Assembly: GCA_029204225.1 (NCBI GenBank)
Contig: CM055101.1
Location: 1,732,003 to 1,796,002 of the forward strand
DNA length: 64,000 nucleotides
Direction of reading: 5' to 3'
DNA from: Diphasiastrum complanatum
Taxonomy: Eukaryota; Streptophyta; Lycopodiopsida; Lycopodiales; Lycopodiaceae
Within the stretch, counting starts at the first letter, position 1; each line of letters starts with the position of its first letter. The position numbers and the translations under genes are program-made. Of this stretch, positions 23,195-34,243 are shown one piece after another. The notes below the pieces were generated by a model. The model saw only the letters and a program-made list of their open reading frames with translations, did no database searches and had not been told where the DNA came from.

Positions 23195-25860
23195 CTATCT
23201 TACCCAAATATCTCCTATAACTTCATCATCAATAAGCTGATCTTCAAAAGCTAATGGCAACGGTGACAACGAGGGAGATTGAGAAGGTGTGTCATGTGTC
23301 GTCGATCCATCCGATGATGCTTTATCACGCTCAACATCATCATTAGCTTGTAAAGCTTGCACGTGATCATTCTCCGCAAATTTGTCATCAAATCCATCAT
23401 CACAATCTTGTTCATGAGGTGTATCAGCTGGCAGCGCCATGTCCTCCATGACATTTCTATTTTCAAAAACTCTTTTACTTCGAGAAGCGACTTGAATCAC
23501 ATTCCACCATCTGGGATCTGAACGATCGGGGTGAAAGACCACCTGTAATTGATCGATATTACCATAAATGTTGTCTCGTAGTTAGTATCCATAACTATGT
23601 TACAATTGCTTGGGTATTACTATACACAATATACATTTTTTGCAGTACACTGAAAATCAATCGATTGACAACAAAAGAGCATAGACATCTTGAAGACAGA
23701 GAAAAAATGTACCTGCTCACATTGTTGAGGAAAAGTAAAAGTATCGCTTTGATTTGTCCAAAGCTTGGTAGAGTCAATGGCAAAATAACCACTCTCATCT
23801 TTCCTAACAGTTGCATTGGGACCATTGCAAATAACTTTGAACCATTTGACATCAAATATGAAAAAGCTGAATTGTCTAAATCCAACTTCGAGGAAGACAT
23901 TGATTGTCTCACAATAATCAAGTTACGAAGAGAGTAAATTGGTGTCCGTCGTGCTTGCTCAACTCTCTTGGGTAAACTTTGTTATCACTCCACAATCGTA
24001 CATATTTCTATTTTTGTCAATGCACTCTTTCTGTACAAAAGTGTCGTCCATACGTCCACAATGCATTGTATTTTTTGTACTGAACAAAATAGAACTAAAT
24101 GTGTTAGGGATATAACAAACATGTACAAATGTTTTAATTAACATGTAAATTATGATGATTATAGCTTACATGTAAATCGCACCCCCTTGCATATTCGCGC
24201 TCTCTCTCTCTTATTACTTCTTAGTTGTTTGTCGAGGCTTCTCTAAGGGCATCACATAGCCAATCAAGCATCATGTCCTTGGGGTAGAATAGTGAGGTCA
24301 TGTGGATATGGTTGTCTTCTATTCCCTCTCCTGAAAGTGGCTCAAGTGATTTAACTACGAGCCTTGGCCTCTTCGTATTGCGAAATCCACTTTTGCATTT
24401 CCTCGTTATTGAGAATGCAAAACTTATTTACCTTCTCCCTGAAGGACTCACTCATTCTCATAATCACTCCTTTTCCTTGAGGAACCTCCCTAACAAAATG
24501 CTCATCATCCTTCTTATCCCAAAGATGAGGAATAGAAGGATCGCTATGAGCAAGGAGCTCCGTGATTTAAACCATGGACTCTTGCACTAGCCATCCTTCT
24601 GCCATGCTATCCTCAAGCCTTGCTCTTTGTCTTACGAAGCCTTTCAATGTTTTCATGAATCATTCCGAGAAAAACATCCAACGACTATGGACATTGCTTG
24701 AATTAAAAAAATGGATCAATGTTAGTGAGAGAACATGAGAATTACCACAATAGCAATAGTCTAGGATGGACTAAGAATAGGCAAATGCAATTTTATGATG
24801 CTGCAATGGCCACCTTATCTACCAAATGCACAATGAGATGGATTTGAATGGTGATAATGGATGTGGGAAACTTCTTTTCGATTAAACACGCTGCCTCAAT
24901 GGAGCTTTGTCTTGCCACCTCAATGGATGCCAACGATATCTCCTTCGATGAAATGTATCTTTATAAGGAAAGGAAACAACAATGACATACGAATTAGTAA
25001 GATCATCATCTTAAATCATTCAAAAAACAATTATTCACAGAGGAGTCAAAGAGTGCAATCTACAAAATCAATGGTTTGGTGAGGTATGGTGAATCTCAAC
25101 ACCAAGGGAAGCACGGACTTCATGCACAAAAATAATTTGGTCATTGAGAGACATATATGCGCAATAAAATCATCATGAAATTACAAGACATGCTATAAAA
25201 TGTAATTCACAAGGTTGAGGTAGAAGCAACGTCAAAAAACATGCCAAGCCAACTTGTAAAAATTTATGTCAGTCGTGAGACTTTAGTCTACTTAGCTTGT
25301 TGTCCCTATTGAAGGTGCCCTCTAAGCATCGCATGTGGAATTTGAAATGAAGCTATTGCCTTCTTTACAATTGTCTCTTCTCTCCTCGAAAAGATCCATG
25401 GGGCCTTTGGTAGGACAATTGAAGTCCCCACCATTTGTGGCCATAAATCGGCCATCTTTTCCAGTTCTTTTAAGTCATCTCGTGCATCTTTTTTGTCTTT
25501 TGACCGAGTCAAGTGATCCCAAATTGTGCTCTCGACATTCTTGAATATGTGCATTGTGTTCAAAAGATGGTTTATCAACAATCCCCTCCAATATGGGAGT
25601 TCATGAAATATTGATAACCTCTTCATGCTGGGAGGGAGTCACCCCAGATCTTGATTGGATCTCCAAATCTGAAGCCAATCACTTGCCTACAATATTAACA
25701 AACAAGCACACACATTTATTGCATATTATCGTTAGAGGAAATATAAAGAGAGTAACCATAAAATAAATAAATGACTTGTACTATTAATTGGCCCAAATAT
25801 GTATCGTAACCATCCCCAAATGCAAATGGCGAGGCTCATCTCTAAACTCATGCCATTTGC
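23195..25860 (-). pseudogene. CACTA (En/Spm) transposase remnant, minus strand
   Basis: In minus-strand order: a scrap of TNP2 near 25860-25805 (matches RHLHLG of the plus copy); TNP2 core at 25626-25306 with FHELPYWRGLLINHLLNTMHI, the family pattern FYDLPYW..LL..H..DVMHI; DUF4218-like region at about 24660-24300 with FVRQRARLEDSMAEGWL; DUF4216-like region at about 23930-23680 with FDVKWFKVICNGPN and SDTFTFPQQCEQVHFF; and a tail at 23542-23195 with DPRWWNVIQVASRS, matching DPRW.VV. Frames change repeatedly and part of TNP2 is deleted. It is not functional. Confidence 0.85.
25540..25800 (-). repeat. Inverted repeat with 28410-28700 (CACTA-derived)
   Basis: About 260 bp, including an intron-like stretch and the exon reading HELPYW, are repeated in opposite orientation at 28410-28700 with few differences. 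Both are parts of the TNP2 gene of the same CACTA family. Confidence 0.85.
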
Positions 25861-25934
25861 ACTTGGGCCTCAAATTTCAGTTCCGGTCATGTTGCAATTC
25901 TGCCCTCCTCACCAAAGTGATGCACCTATGGATA

Positions 25935-26872
25935 CATGGTTGAATTCGGGCATGGACTAGGGTGGAGCCCCTGAAGTTGAAGAATAATAGCCAATTCCAC
26001 GGTCATTGCAACCAAGTCCATCTTTATCAAGGACCACACCATTGTTCAGAAGACCAATCAGCGTCGAGGACCAGATCTAGAGCTTTTTAGCGCAACATCC
26101 TCATGAGTCCTCGCGTGGTGGTTGGGTCCTTAAGTTTAAGACCTTTGAAATAGAGGCTGGCAAAGAATTGGATAAAATACCTGCATTGGGAGAGCAACCA
26201 ACTTGACGAGTTACAGTTTTTGAGAAAACTTCAGAAACTATTAGAAGTTATGTGGCCAACCCTCGCCAATTGCATGTAGATCCATATTATGTACCAATGC
26301 CGTGCAGGAATAAGTGGAAGGATTTGGAATTGACCATGGACAAAATTACTATCCATACGCCAAACTGGCCAATCATCCAACAACCTTACAATTGAAAAAT
26401 TTTAATGGATTTTCACCGGGCACTACAAGTGTACCAGCGGGAGTATATACACTCTCCTGATTTGACAGTGAGGCAATCGGTGCTTTTTGCAAAAGACTTA
26501 CTCTGTTGGCATCTATGGCAACGTGATGGGATGATTGCCTTCCTCCATTGGCATTTGATCCAAATAAGCCAATGGCCTCAAAAACATTAAGGATTAGCTA
26601 CCGGTGGCTAGACTGTATTTTCGTGCTACAATGATGGGAGGCTCATGGGAATTTCGATTCACATCATGGATAACTTCAAAGTAAATTGCCGGAGGCCACC
26701 GTTGTTTTTTGCACACAATTTAGATTTCAACACTACCCGACTCGATTTTATGGAGAAGGTGCAGTATCATTTAATAAAGATTCGACGTGAAGCAAATAAA
26801 AGCCCACAGTAATTGCATCTCACAGGTGTCATGGGACCGCCACCAGTTTTGGTGGGAGATACTGTTGGAGGG
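25935..26872 (+). pseudogene. Gypsy additional ORF (aORF), C-terminal part, copy D
   Basis: Matches the C-terminal half of the extra ORF at 37299-38690: HPHESSRGG near 26095, GKELDKIPALGEQPT, VDPYYVPMP, KWKDLELTMDKITIHTPNW, and beyond into YFRATMMGGSWEFRFTSW. It has several stops. It is followed directly by the LTR of the same gypsy family, so the order aORF-PPT-LTR is preserved here as in copy A. It lies between the two opposed CACTA fragments. Confidence 0.8.
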
Positions 26873-27425
26873 TTTGCAGATCCCGAGGCAACCCTAACCC
26901 TAGTTAATAAGTGAATGGGATTTGGCACCCTGCGTGTATAAGTCCAACCCAATGATCACATAGCTATTTGATTAATTAGAAAGTCAATAAAAGGACTTTA
27001 GGCCTTTTTGCGAGACTTTTAATGTCGTAGGGCCTAAATGTCAAATTAGTGAATAAAGTTGGGTTTCCCTCCAATTTGGATGGTTCCCACTCTTTTTTAA
27101 GTTTGAATATTTAGGGAGGCAAAAATGGACCAATAGAATTTGGAATCTAGGGTCCTCCTCTCTACTACAAAAGAGACCAACTCGAGTTTCCTACACATGT
27201 ACATATCTTCATTTCAATAAAGCATATTGGTTCTCTTGTGAAATGGATTTATGAATGTCCTTGCTCTCTATCACTTTTCCTCCATCTCTCATGTTTTTAT
27301 TGAGTTTTGCTAATTGTTGGATTGCATGTTTTTATACTTTTATGAGAGAGAAAGAGATAGAGAAAGAGTAAGCTATCTTGATTGTGGATCTAGTGTTAAT
27401 GCTTAGGGTAATGGATATTAGAGTT
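26873..27425 (+). repeat. Gypsy LTR, truncated, copy D
   Basis: Starts TGTTGGAGGGTTTGCAGATC after the purine tract GTTTTGGTGGGAGATAC. It aligns with 38945-39693 but breaks off at about 27425, where CACTA sequence begins. Confidence 0.85.
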
Positions 27426-28739
27426 ATAACACCATGGTGGTGTCTCGACAAGAAGCCAAAAAAATACTATCCGCAGTTGGCATTGATTACAAGAATATTC
27501 ATGCATGTCCCAATGATTGCATCTTATGTTGAGATGGTTGTGGAGAACACCGCTACAGGCAAGATTTACAAGGAGTAACTATACCTGCCAAGGTGGTAAG
27601 ACATTTTCCCATCATACCCAGGATACACCAGATGTTTAAGTGTAATTCCATCGCGGAGCTAATGACATGGCATTCGAGCAATCATTCATCGGACGATACT
27701 ATGAGGATCCCTGCCGATTCTCCAACATGAAAGCACGTGGATGCTACTTGGCATGAGTTTAGGGATGAGCCTCGCCATTTGCATTTGGGATGGCGATGGA
27801 TGGTGTGAACCCATTTGGTTTGCACTCCACATCATGGTCCACTAGGTCGATTGTCCTTGTAAATTACAACATCCTCCCTTGGCTAAGTATCAAAACAGGG
27901 CACCTAATGCTCGCCCTTCTTATCTTGGAAAAATACAAGGCAAAAACTATGGACGTGTATATGGCTCCCTTGATAGGTGAGTTACAGATTCTATGGCAAG
28001 GAGTTCAAGTGAGCGATATATCAAGACCACTGAGACAAAGAGATTTTGTGATAAAGGAAATCGTAATGTCGATGATGCACGACTTTTCTGGATATGGGGA
28101 ATGTTCAGGTGAGATATCCCTGCTATTGGTTCGATTCATGGTATTATATTAAATTTTATGTGCATTCATGAATTTTCTTTCAATTCGAACATTGGACCCA
28201 CGATTAAGTTGGTTGTATTGTGTCAATGTAGGGCTCCAAACTAGTGGCTCCAAGGCATGCCCCGTTTGTGGAGTATTTGCAAGCACATCACTCATAATAT
28301 CTACGAAAGATGTTTTATGAGGGCCACTCTCGATACCTTTCACCCGATCACCCTATGCGTGATGGGCTAATTGGTCAACGTCCTCATTCCATGAAGGTAT
28401 GATAAATATTTGGGCAAATTAATGATACAAGTCATTTATTTATTTTATAGTTACTCTCTTTATATTTCCTCTAACGATAATCTACAATAAATGTGTGTGC
28501 TTGTTTGTTGATATTGTAGGCAAGTGATTGGCTTCATATTTGGAGATCCAATCCAGATCTAGGGTGACTCCCTCCCAGCATGAAGCGGTTATCAATATTT
28601 CATGAACTCCCATATTGGGGGGAATTGTTGATAAACCATCTTTTGAACACGAAGCACATATTCAAAAATCTCGGGAGCACAATTTGAGAGCACTTGACTG
28701 GGTCAAAAGATAAAAAAGATGCACGAGATGACCTAAAAG
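27426..28739 (+). pseudogene. CACTA (En/Spm) TNP2 transposase remnant, plus strand
   Basis: Plus-strand pieces in order: IHACPNDCILC (near 27500), the TNP2 pattern DACPNDCILF; IPAKVVRHFPIIPRI and ELMTWHSSN (27580-27690); HVDATWHEFRDEPRHLHLG (27728-27790); DGVNPFGLHSTSWSTRS with LVNYNILPWL (27798-27880); KACPVCG (28240); FYEGHSRYLSPDHPMRDG (28310); and the HELPYW block (28600). Introns and frameshifts separate them. The 3' end is cut at 28739, where minus-strand copia integrase starts. Confidence 0.85.
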
Positions 28740-29312
28740 TCAGCAATACCATTTGATTGAGACGAATAGGAGGTAATTTAATGCTGTTCAATGCCGTTGT
28801 TAAGGCAATACTCCCTGAATTTGGTGGAGATGTATTATCCCCCGTTATCTGACCTCATTGTTTTGATTTGCTAGTTTGATTCTCAGCATGCTCTTTGAAT
28901 TGTTTGAATTTGATGAAAGTCTCTCATTTTTGTTTAATGAAATAAACCGCTGTTCTTCTGAAGAATTCGTCAATAAAAGCAATGAAACACTTTGCATCTA
29001 GCAATGAAGGAGTTTGCATGGGTCCACATATATATGTATGAACAACATCTAACAGAGCTTTTGTTGCATGCCTATGGTTTGATCTAAAAATAATCCTAGC
29101 TTGCTTTCCAAAGATGCAGCTATGACAGATAGGGAGATCGACCTTACCAGAAGGATAGTCGAGATCAAGAACCATGGATTGTTTGGACATGTTCAAAACA
29201 TATACATAATTCAAGTGTCTTAAGCGATGATGCCATAGTAATGCTTTATTGACTAGAACAGAGGTTTTCAAGGCTTGACTAAACTCAGAATAACAATGTG
29301 CCAATCTATATA
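28740..29312 (-). pseudogene. Ty1/copia integrase, 3' part of a split element
   Basis: Minus-strand frame 29304-28924 with LLWHHRLRHLNYVYVLNMS (the first zinc-binding His residues of integrase), LPICHSCIFGKQARI (CxxC pair), and FIAFIDEFFRRTAVYFIKQ. Beyond it, an RSDNGG motif with an inserted base and SYSSQSNGIA continue to 28740. The HHCC domain and part of the core are recognisable. The rest of pol is lost at the CACTA junction. The 5' part of the same element lies at 31504-32620; the two are separated by the insertion at 29318-31498. Confidence 0.88.
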
Positions 29313-29317
29313 AGTAA
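29313..29317. repeat. Target-site duplication AGTAA (left)
   Basis: AGTAA immediately before the TGTTGG LTR start; the same five bases follow the last LTR at 31499-31503. Confidence 0.85.
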
Positions 29318-30482
29318 TGTTGGATTTATCTCCTCTACTCTCCTAAATTCTATTTTAATCTGCCTCCATTCATGCTATATTTTTACTCATATTGTTGGAT
29401 AGTCTGCAAATTTACATGTAAAATAAGATAGGCAAAAAACACGACTGTCTGCATAAATACAAGTAAATTTCCACAAGTAAAAAAATGTGACATGTGATTT
29501 GTGACAGGCGAAAAAGGTGACATTGCCCTGCAAATGCCAAAGGTGCCCTAATGAAAAAGCGAAGGCACCTTGTAAAGCAAATTCTAAGGCATTTGTCAGA
29601 GTCTCACATTTTTCGCATCTTCACCAATGTTCATTTCAGTGAAGGCTGATGTCGTGGCCTTCTCACACTCATCCCATGCACTGTGCAAATAGATTTGACA
29701 ACGACATTAGCCACCCACGATCTCCTACAGACAACACATCCACTTTGTACTTTCTTCATCTACACACCTGTAACATTATATATATATATTGAATACCATA
29801 GTATTCAACAACCAACAAGCAAACGAAGTGTGTGTAAAATATAGCATGTATCAGAAGCATATCAGAGATAGACAAAGTAGATGCTTTCACACATTGATTC
29901 TTTGTATTGTCAGTAATAGGTTAGTTCATTTTTACAAATTGGATTAGTTTTGTGAAGCATGCGGTTTCGTCCGCTATTGTCTTGTGCTCACCTACATTAT
30001 TGACTTGTATATTTTGCTATACTTAATCTGATACAGCTCTGTTTGTTCTGCGTTCAGATTTGTGTCAATTTTGTAATGCTTTTCTACATTTTGTTTGACT
30101 CTCTTATTGCTTAATCTGGTAGTCTGTTCTTAGCGAATTATTACTAGTCTAGCTGTTCGCGACTAATATTTAGTCTTGTCTTTCATGACAAATTTGCGAC
30201 TAACAATTAGTCTAGTCGTTTGTGACAAATTATCATTCTGATGTCTTCATACTTAATGTTTGGCCAAATAATCAGATCGAACTTAGTTCTATCACTAACG
30301 TTATGTTTGAATCTGATAGGCGTAGTCATGCTTAGGAAAAGAGTGAAATATCTCATTCCACTGTGCACGAACACTTTCGTTCGAGTTCGTTGCTTTTTCA
30401 ACTTTTGAGTTCATTTCCATTCGTGTTCATTTCTTTTCAAGCTATTTTTGTTTTTTCTCTCACACACCCTTTTTTCCCAACA
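29318..30482 (+). repeat. 5' LTR (1165 bp) of the deleted element
   Basis: Bounded by TGTTGG and CCAACA. It contains (TA)n near 29780, and near 29500-29590 motifs like AAAAGGTGACATTGCC resembling those at 13.9-14.1 and 33.0 kb. Confidence 0.85.
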
Positions 30483-30496
30483 TTGTATCAGAGCTA
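30483..30496 (+). other. Primer-binding site (tRNA-iMet type)
   Basis: TTGTATCAGAGCTA directly after the LTR end, close to the usual plant TGGTATCAGAGC complement of initiator tRNA-Met. Confidence 0.7.
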
Positions 30497-30633
30497 TTTT
30501 CATAGCCTGATAAGCTTCCACAGTAACAAGACTCTACTAGCCGATAGAGTAATTGTCTTCTTGTTCTGTAATTTAGTACCAGATTTTCATACTTAGATCA
30601 CTGATAGTTTTTCCTATCACCTAGACTAACCAA

Positions 30634-31498
30634 CGTTCATTTCAACAAAGGCTGATGTCGCGGCCTTCTCACGCTCATCCCATGCACTGTAAAAACAGAT
30701 TTGACAATAACAGTAGTCACCCACAATCTCTTACAGACAACACATTCACTTTGTACTTTTTTCATCTGCACATCTGTAACATTATATATATATATATATA
30801 TTGAATATCATCTGCGTATTCAACAAGCAACAAGAAAAGGAAGTGTGTGTAAAATATAGCATGTATCAGAAGCATATCAGAGATAGCCAAAGTAGATGCT
30901 TTCATGCATCGATTCTTTGTATTGTCAGTAATAGGTTAATTATTTTTTATAGATTGGATTAGTTTTCTGAAGCATGTGGTTTCATCCGCTATTGTCTTAT
31001 GCTCACCTACATTATTGACCTGTATATTTTGCTATACTTAATCTGATACAGTTCTGTTTGTTCTGTGTTCAGATTTGCGTCAATTTTGTAATGTTTTTTT
31101 ACATTCTGTCAAACTACCTTAATAATTAATTTGGTAGTCTGTTCTTAGCGAATTATTATTAGTCTAGTTGTTCGCGACTAGTATTTAGTCTTGTCGTTCA
31201 CGACTAATTCACGATTGACAATCAATCTAGTCGTTCATGACAAATTATCATTCTGATGTCTTCATGCTTAATATTTGGCTACGTAATCATATCAAACGTA
31301 ATTCTATCACTAACGTTCTGTTCGATTCTGATAGGCATAGTCATGCTTAGGGAAAGAAGAAAATAGCTCATTCCTCTGCGCATGAACACTTTTCGTTCGA
31401 GTTCGTTTCTTTTTCAAGTTTTGAGTTCGTTTCCATTCGTGTTCGTTTCTTTTTGAGCTATTTTCATTTTCTCTCTCACACACCCTCTTTTTCCAACA
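30634..31498 (+). repeat. 3' LTR, truncated at its start
   Basis: Aligns with 29629-30482 of the 5' LTR with many substitutions (for example GTCGTGGCC versus GTCGCGGCC) and a longer (TA)n tract at 30784-30800. The divergence suggests an old insertion. Confidence 0.85.
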
Positions 31499-31503
31499 AG
31501 TAA
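31499..31503. repeat. Target-site duplication AGTAA (right)
   Basis: Identical to 29313-29317. Confidence 0.85.
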
Positions 31504-32620
31504 CCCTGACTCTTGCTGAGTGCAAAGATCTTATTACTCCTATCAATAATTTTTTATTGATCAAATTCGAATTCCATCTTATGACCTAAATCTGTAACTC
31601 TACTTACTGATAACAGATTTGTAGAGAGTTTAGGAACATATAAGACCTTTGATAGTAGTTTGAAGTGATCATGCTGGAATTGCAATCTTACAGTACCTTC
31701 ACCTTCATTAGTGTGAGTACTATTGTCACCAAGATGAACAAATTTCTTCGTGTTGTAAGGCGTGTAAGAGTTGAAAATCTGAGTCATGTGTTGAGTTATT
31801 CCAGAATCAAGAAACCATGAGTCATCAAAAAATGTGTTTTGGCCTTTGATCATGAATGTGCCTTTGTCCACTTCGACCTGGGGAGATGATGAAATTGTGT
31901 TTGCTTGTTAATCAGATTGTTTGGCTACATTCTTCACTTGGAGAATTCAATAATCCTTGATCTCATGGTTATTGCACTTGCAATACCTACAAAACATCTT
32001 CTTCTTCGATTGTAGATTTGATGATTGTATTTGACTTTGAGTCAGCTTGTGATTCGTTGCAGTCTTTTTGGAGCTTTTCTACTTCTGTCGCTTAGAGCCT
32101 TTGTTGACATATAGAGCTTGAGAGGAGGAAGTAGACAAAGTGTCTTGACTTCTTCTATTGTCTTATTGCAGCAACATAGTGATAACTCTAGTGAGTTAAA
32201 TCTAATGTGTCGATATGATCATCACCTAATTCTCATATGTAGAAGGCAAGCTTGAAAACAATGTCATCATTGTGTCTTGATCGTCTATGACTGATCCGAC
32301 AGCGGTCATCTAATGCAAGAGATTCTTAAATTGGTGAATGTGAATATGAAGAGAATCACCATTAGACATCTTGAATGTGAAGAATTTTCTTCATAGATGT
32401 AACTTAGTAGTTCCGTCCCTCACATCATATAATGAGTTCAGGATGTCCCAAACGTCTTTTGATGTTTTAGCTTCAGCTATGTGTCCAATCTGTGTATCTG
32501 ATATATTGAGGATAATAAGCACGAAAGCTTTATCATCCTTTGATTTCCACTTTGAGTCTTTGTCATCTTCAGGTTTTACTTCTATACCTGTAACAAAAGA
32601 CTGAGCTAGAATGCTCGAGA
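31504..32620 (-). pseudogene. Ty1/copia gag and protease, 5' part of the split element
   Basis: On the minus strand: gag from about 32620 (KWKSKDDKAFVLIILNIS, TSKDVWDILNSLYD), close to the gag frames at 10628 and 12792; zinc knuckle CRYCKCNNHEIKDY at about 31998-31950, with Tyr replacing the last Cys; then protease at 31871-31554 with WFLDSGITQHMT and LYVPKLSTNLLSVSRV. Several stops interrupt gag. The sequence stops at the AGTAA duplication and resumes beyond the insertion at 29312 with gag-pre-integrase. Confidence 0.88.
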
Positions 32621-32629
32621 GAGTTCAAG

Positions 32630-33340
32630 CTTGAAAGCTTGATAGAGAGGTAACAACAATACTTTCTGATTCTGGATGATCTGCTTGATAAGAGTGCATG
32701 AAGCGTCGTATAATAACACTCAACTCCTTCACAATTCACAATGTTGATGCATTGTTTCAGAACTTGAAAAGAGATGTATGAACAACTGATTTATAGTAAG
32801 TGATTAGGTCGTCAAATGCGATTGCCAGTTGACTGGTGTCTGCTGACATTCATCTAGTTCCTTCTCAGAAATTGATTGCTGATAAGCGGTGAAAATTGGC
32901 CGTAAATAGTCTGTCTACATCAACGAACTAAAACTATCACTCTGCAGAAATGAACTAAAATTGCCACAGGCGACAGTGTTGCAAAAAGACGACAGCGTCA
33001 GCTTTTTGCGAAAAACCCGACAATGTCCTTAGATCTTATTTAGGGTAGTCCAACACTTTTCCAGAGTCATTTCCTTAACATTTGAGGCACTTTGAAAAAA
33101 ATGCAAAAAATGCAACTCTGCAGTTTTACTCGCAAATCCTTACGGGCGAAAAATACGAAAAAGACGACATTGTATTTTTTGCACATATTTTCTAACAGGC
33201 AACAGTATCTGATTGTAGAGAGAAAGAATACAACACTTTTGTCAAACTCCGTATATTTCTACAGATTGTGTAAAAACACTTGTAAATCTGTAGACTGTGT
33301 AAAGACACAAAAAAATCCACATAACTGGGATTAAAACCGA
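32630..33340. other. Unassigned, probable LTR remnant
   Basis: No gene recognised. At 32960-33200 it carries motifs of the kind AAAAAGACGACATTGT, like those in the LTR regions at 13.9 and 29.5 kb, so it may be a decayed LTR of the minus-strand copia element. Confidence 0.4.
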
Positions 33341-33894
33341 TTAGTCGATTAGTAAGAAGGAGAATAATCCAACATATAACTCTAGGAGGAAAGGAAGCAG
33401 TTGGCCTTCGAGATCCAGCTTTCTTAGGGACATGTTGCTTTCTTTTCCTCCTATAGGTAGTTGGCAAGTTTGTTCTATCCAGAGGCAGGTCTTTGGAGGT
33501 GCTGACATTATCCACATATAGACCAAAATAACGGTCCCGAAGTCTTTTGAGAATAACAAAATCTTTTGGCATGATGGTGACATGCTTACCATCCTCGCCC
33601 AACGACAAAAATCCTCAAAAGTCTGGGACATAAAATCTTGAACATCACCCTGTAAGGCCTGCATGGCTGTCACGGCAAACGAACATCTAGCCCAAGTGAT
33701 AGTGTGACATTTCTAACAAATCGGCCGAAAGGAGCTCTAGGGATCAACATTTCAATTGATCTCTGAAGTTTTCTTATCTCCCTCAGCCAGACCTGCTTTC
33801 TGCCACGTCTACGACCAGTACTAAGGGAAACACGGGCATGGGATGGCTGTACGAAGGTTATGGCACGGGCAGTGGATTTCGTCCTAGCCATCAT
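33341..33894 (-). pseudogene. Histone H3-like gene, CENH3-like, frameshifted
   Basis: Minus strand, ATG at 33889-33891 (a second ATG directly before). The protein starts MARTKSTARA like histone H3. A short basic tail (about 36 residues) leads to the alpha-N helix and start of the fold: VWLREIRKLQRSIEMLIPRA then PFGRFVRNV. Canonical H3 has LIRKLPF here, whereas centromeric H3 has LIPxAPF, so this copy leans to CENH3. The frame stops at 33673 (TGA). One base short, the next frame gives AMQALQGDVQDFMSQTFEDF (alpha-2 region; H3 has ALQEA...LFED), and after a second shift GKHVTIMPKDFVILKRLRD, matching H3 RVTIMPKD with the last helix. A basic extension of about 50 residues follows. K4 is kept; the K9 position is Ala. 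Two frameshifts make it most likely a pseudogene; introns are not supported by clear splice sites. Confidence 0.72.
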
Positions 33895-34240
33895 TCTCCG
33901 AATCAAAAAAAGTAAATTTGAAAAAAAAAATTGTAAGTTGATTATCGAATCCAAGCGCAAAGAATGAAAACAAAAAAATTTGCGATAAGGAGGCGCTTGA
34001 GATCGATACCAGAACAAAATATCGGTTTCGAACGCAAGATAGAAAGAGAATATCAGAAATACCCTAAATCATGCTCGAAAGCGATATTGAAAATACAGCG
34101 GTATTGGTCCCGAGTGCAAGATGAAAAGGCGAAGTGATTGTGGATAGAGAGCGCGCTTGAGTGCGATATTGGGAGCGACAAATGAAAAATTTCCAAAAAA
34201 AAAATGAAAATTCCAAGGCTATATATATAGAAAATTTTCG
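33895..34240 (-). promoter_or_regulatory. Upstream region of the H3-like gene, with TATA-like run
   Basis: CTATATATATAG at about 34213-34224 reads as a TATA box on either strand, about 325 bp before the H3-like ATG and about 20 bp before the plus-strand ORF at 34244. The region also has degenerate repeats of the kind GAGTGCGATATTGG and GAGTGCAAGATGAAAA. Which gene it serves is not shown. Confidence 0.3.
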
Positions 34241-34243
34241 CTT

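Larger units (their letters stand above)
29318..31498 (+). mobile_element. Internally deleted LTR retrotransposon (LTR, primer site, truncated LTR)
   Basis: The insertion starts TGTTGG and ends CCAACA with a perfect 5-bp target duplication (AGTAA). It contains a complete LTR, 151 bp of internal sequence with a primer-binding site, and a second LTR missing its first ~316 bp. It has no coding capacity. The truncated second LTR implies a deletion that removed the whole coding region and the start of the 3' LTR. Its leader shares a short hairpin with the copia elements at 10.5 and 12.7 kb, so it is probably copia. It interrupts a minus-strand copia gag-pol. Confidence 0.88.
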
